Positions 6,692-7,272 of a stretch of 7,272 bases of DNA are shown one piece after another (position 1 is the first letter of the stretch; every line of letters begins with the position of its first letter). A program made the translations under genes and the position numbers. A model generated the notes under the pieces. That model had not been told where the DNA came from, ran no database searches, and saw nothing but the letters and a program-made list of their open reading frames with translations. Origin of the DNA: Hydrogenimonas sp. GTDB taxonomy: Bacteria > Campylobacterota > Campylobacteria > Campylobacterales > Hydrogenimonadaceae. The stretch spans positions 1 to 7,272 of the forward strand of contig JAKIUX010000041.1 of the NCBI GenBank assembly GCA_021647345.1, in the 5' to 3' direction.

Positions 6692-7272
6692 CTATAGGTT
6701 CTCTTCCAGATATTTGGTATCGAAGCGGTTTTCAATAAAGTCAGGGTTTCTCATCATGCGTCTATGGAAGTCTATAACCGTCTTTATGCCGCCCACTTCA
6801 AACTCATCCATCGCTCTTTGCATCTTCTTAATGGCTCTTTCTCTATTCTCTCCCCAGACTATCACCTTCCCTATCATGGAGTCGTAGTGCTGGGGTATGA
6901 TATATCCGGCATGGGCGTGAGAGTCTATGCGGACATCTTTGCCGCCCGGAGCTATCCATCTGTTTATCTTGCCCGGACAGGGCATGAAGCTAACAGGATC
7001 TTCAGCGGTTATGCGGCACTCTATGGCATGCCCTTTCAGCTCCACTTCGCTCTGCTCAAAGAGCTTCTCGCCTTCAGCTATCCTTATCATCCACTCTATT
7101 ATGTCTATCCCGCTTACCATCTCACTTACGCAGTGCTCAACCTGTAGTCGGGTATTCATCTCCATAAAATAGAAGTTCTTATGCTTGTCCACAAGAAACT
7201 CAAAAGTTCCCGCACTCTCATACCCTATATGCTTCGTCGCCTTCACCGCCGCTTCATGCAGCTCGGCTCTGG
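6692..7272 (-). CDS. accC: Acetyl-CoA carboxylase, biotin carboxylase subunit (5' part beyond window)
   Basis: ATP-dependent carboxylation of biotin on the AccB carrier, the first half-reaction of acetyl-CoA carboxylase in fatty-acid synthesis, in the cytoplasm. The frame stays open to the window end, so about 192 C-terminal residues of an expected ~450 are visible; a GTG at 7246 is internal. Seen in order: EAAVKATKHIGY, the ATP-grasp metal and catalytic motif FYFMEMNTRLQVEH (equivalent to E. coli Glu288, Asn290 and Arg292), GTFEFL (Glu276 equivalent), HAIECRITAEDP, and the C-terminal biotin_carb_C domain. That domain has the VRIDSH arginine (Arg338 equivalent) and YDSMIGKVIVWG. The motif after VEH reads CVSEMVSG where PVTEMVTG is more common. 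accB is normally adjacent upstream, outside the window. Convergent with the DUF481 gene. The alternative of a pyruvate carboxylase biotin-carboxylase subunit is less likely but cannot be excluded from the C-terminus alone. Confidence 0.92.
   Translation of the reverse strand, partial: RAELHEAAVKATKHIGYESAGTFEFLVDKHKNFYFMEMNTRLQVEHCVSEMVSGIDIIEWMIRIAEGEKLFEQSEVELKGHAIECRITAEDPVSFMPCPGKINRWIAPGGKDVRIDSHAHAGYIIPQHYDSMIGKVIVWGENRERAIKKMQRAMDEFEVGGIKTVIDFHRRMMRNPDFIENRFDTKYLEENL

Noticed and set aside
1..7272. Search for a mobile element, defence system, CRISPR array or other accessory module
   Set aside because: All space is taken by recognisable housekeeping or envelope genes with uniform codon use and short intergenic gaps; no repeats, integrase, transposase or nuclease motifs were seen.

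Overview
The window looks like an ordinary core-genome segment of a campylobacterotal (epsilonproteobacterial) chromosome. The evidence is as follows. The protein sequences resemble Helicobacter/Campylobacter family members, most clearly the glutamyl-tRNA synthetase, which I recognise as the H. pylori GluRS1 type. AUA is used very often for isoleucine. The order malic enzyme - gltX - SurA-like periplasmic protein - accC matches, from memory, the C. jejuni block Cj1287c-Cj1290c. The large NAD-dependent glutamate dehydrogenase and the moderate GC content point to a free-living (for example sulfur/hydrogen-oxidising) lineage rather than a host-adapted Campylobacter or Helicobacter. The genus cannot be decided from sequence alone.

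Layout. Bases 1-2229 (+) hold the C-terminal 742 residues of a large NAD-glutamate dehydrogenase whose start lies before the window. It runs tail-to-tail, with a 19-base gap, into a minus-strand pair. The pair is glutamyl-tRNA synthetase (4922 down to 3525) followed by malic enzyme (3532 down to 2249), and the two genes overlap by 8 bases. A 101-base divergent control region (4923-5023) separates gltX from a plus-strand pair of envelope genes. These are a secreted SurA-like chaperone (5024-5866) and, 15 bases later, a DUF481-type outer-membrane beta-barrel protein (5882-6628). The last gene, on the minus strand (6692 to beyond 7272), is the C-terminal part of biotin carboxylase AccC, convergent with the barrel gene across 63 bases.

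How the genes fit together. Glutamate dehydrogenase (glutamate to 2-oxoglutarate) and malic enzyme (malate to pyruvate) link amino-acid and C4-acid metabolism to central carbon, and AccC starts fatty-acid synthesis. The SurA-like protein and the barrel plausibly act in one compartment: a periplasmic chaperone for outer-membrane proteins beside a possible client.

I found no mobile element, CRISPR array, tRNA/rRNA or phage gene, and no convincing undescribed system. The points most worth a second look are the reduced parvulin region of the SurA-like protein, its pairing with a DUF481 barrel, and the compact divergent promoter region with a small inverted repeat at the chaperone's ribosome-binding site.
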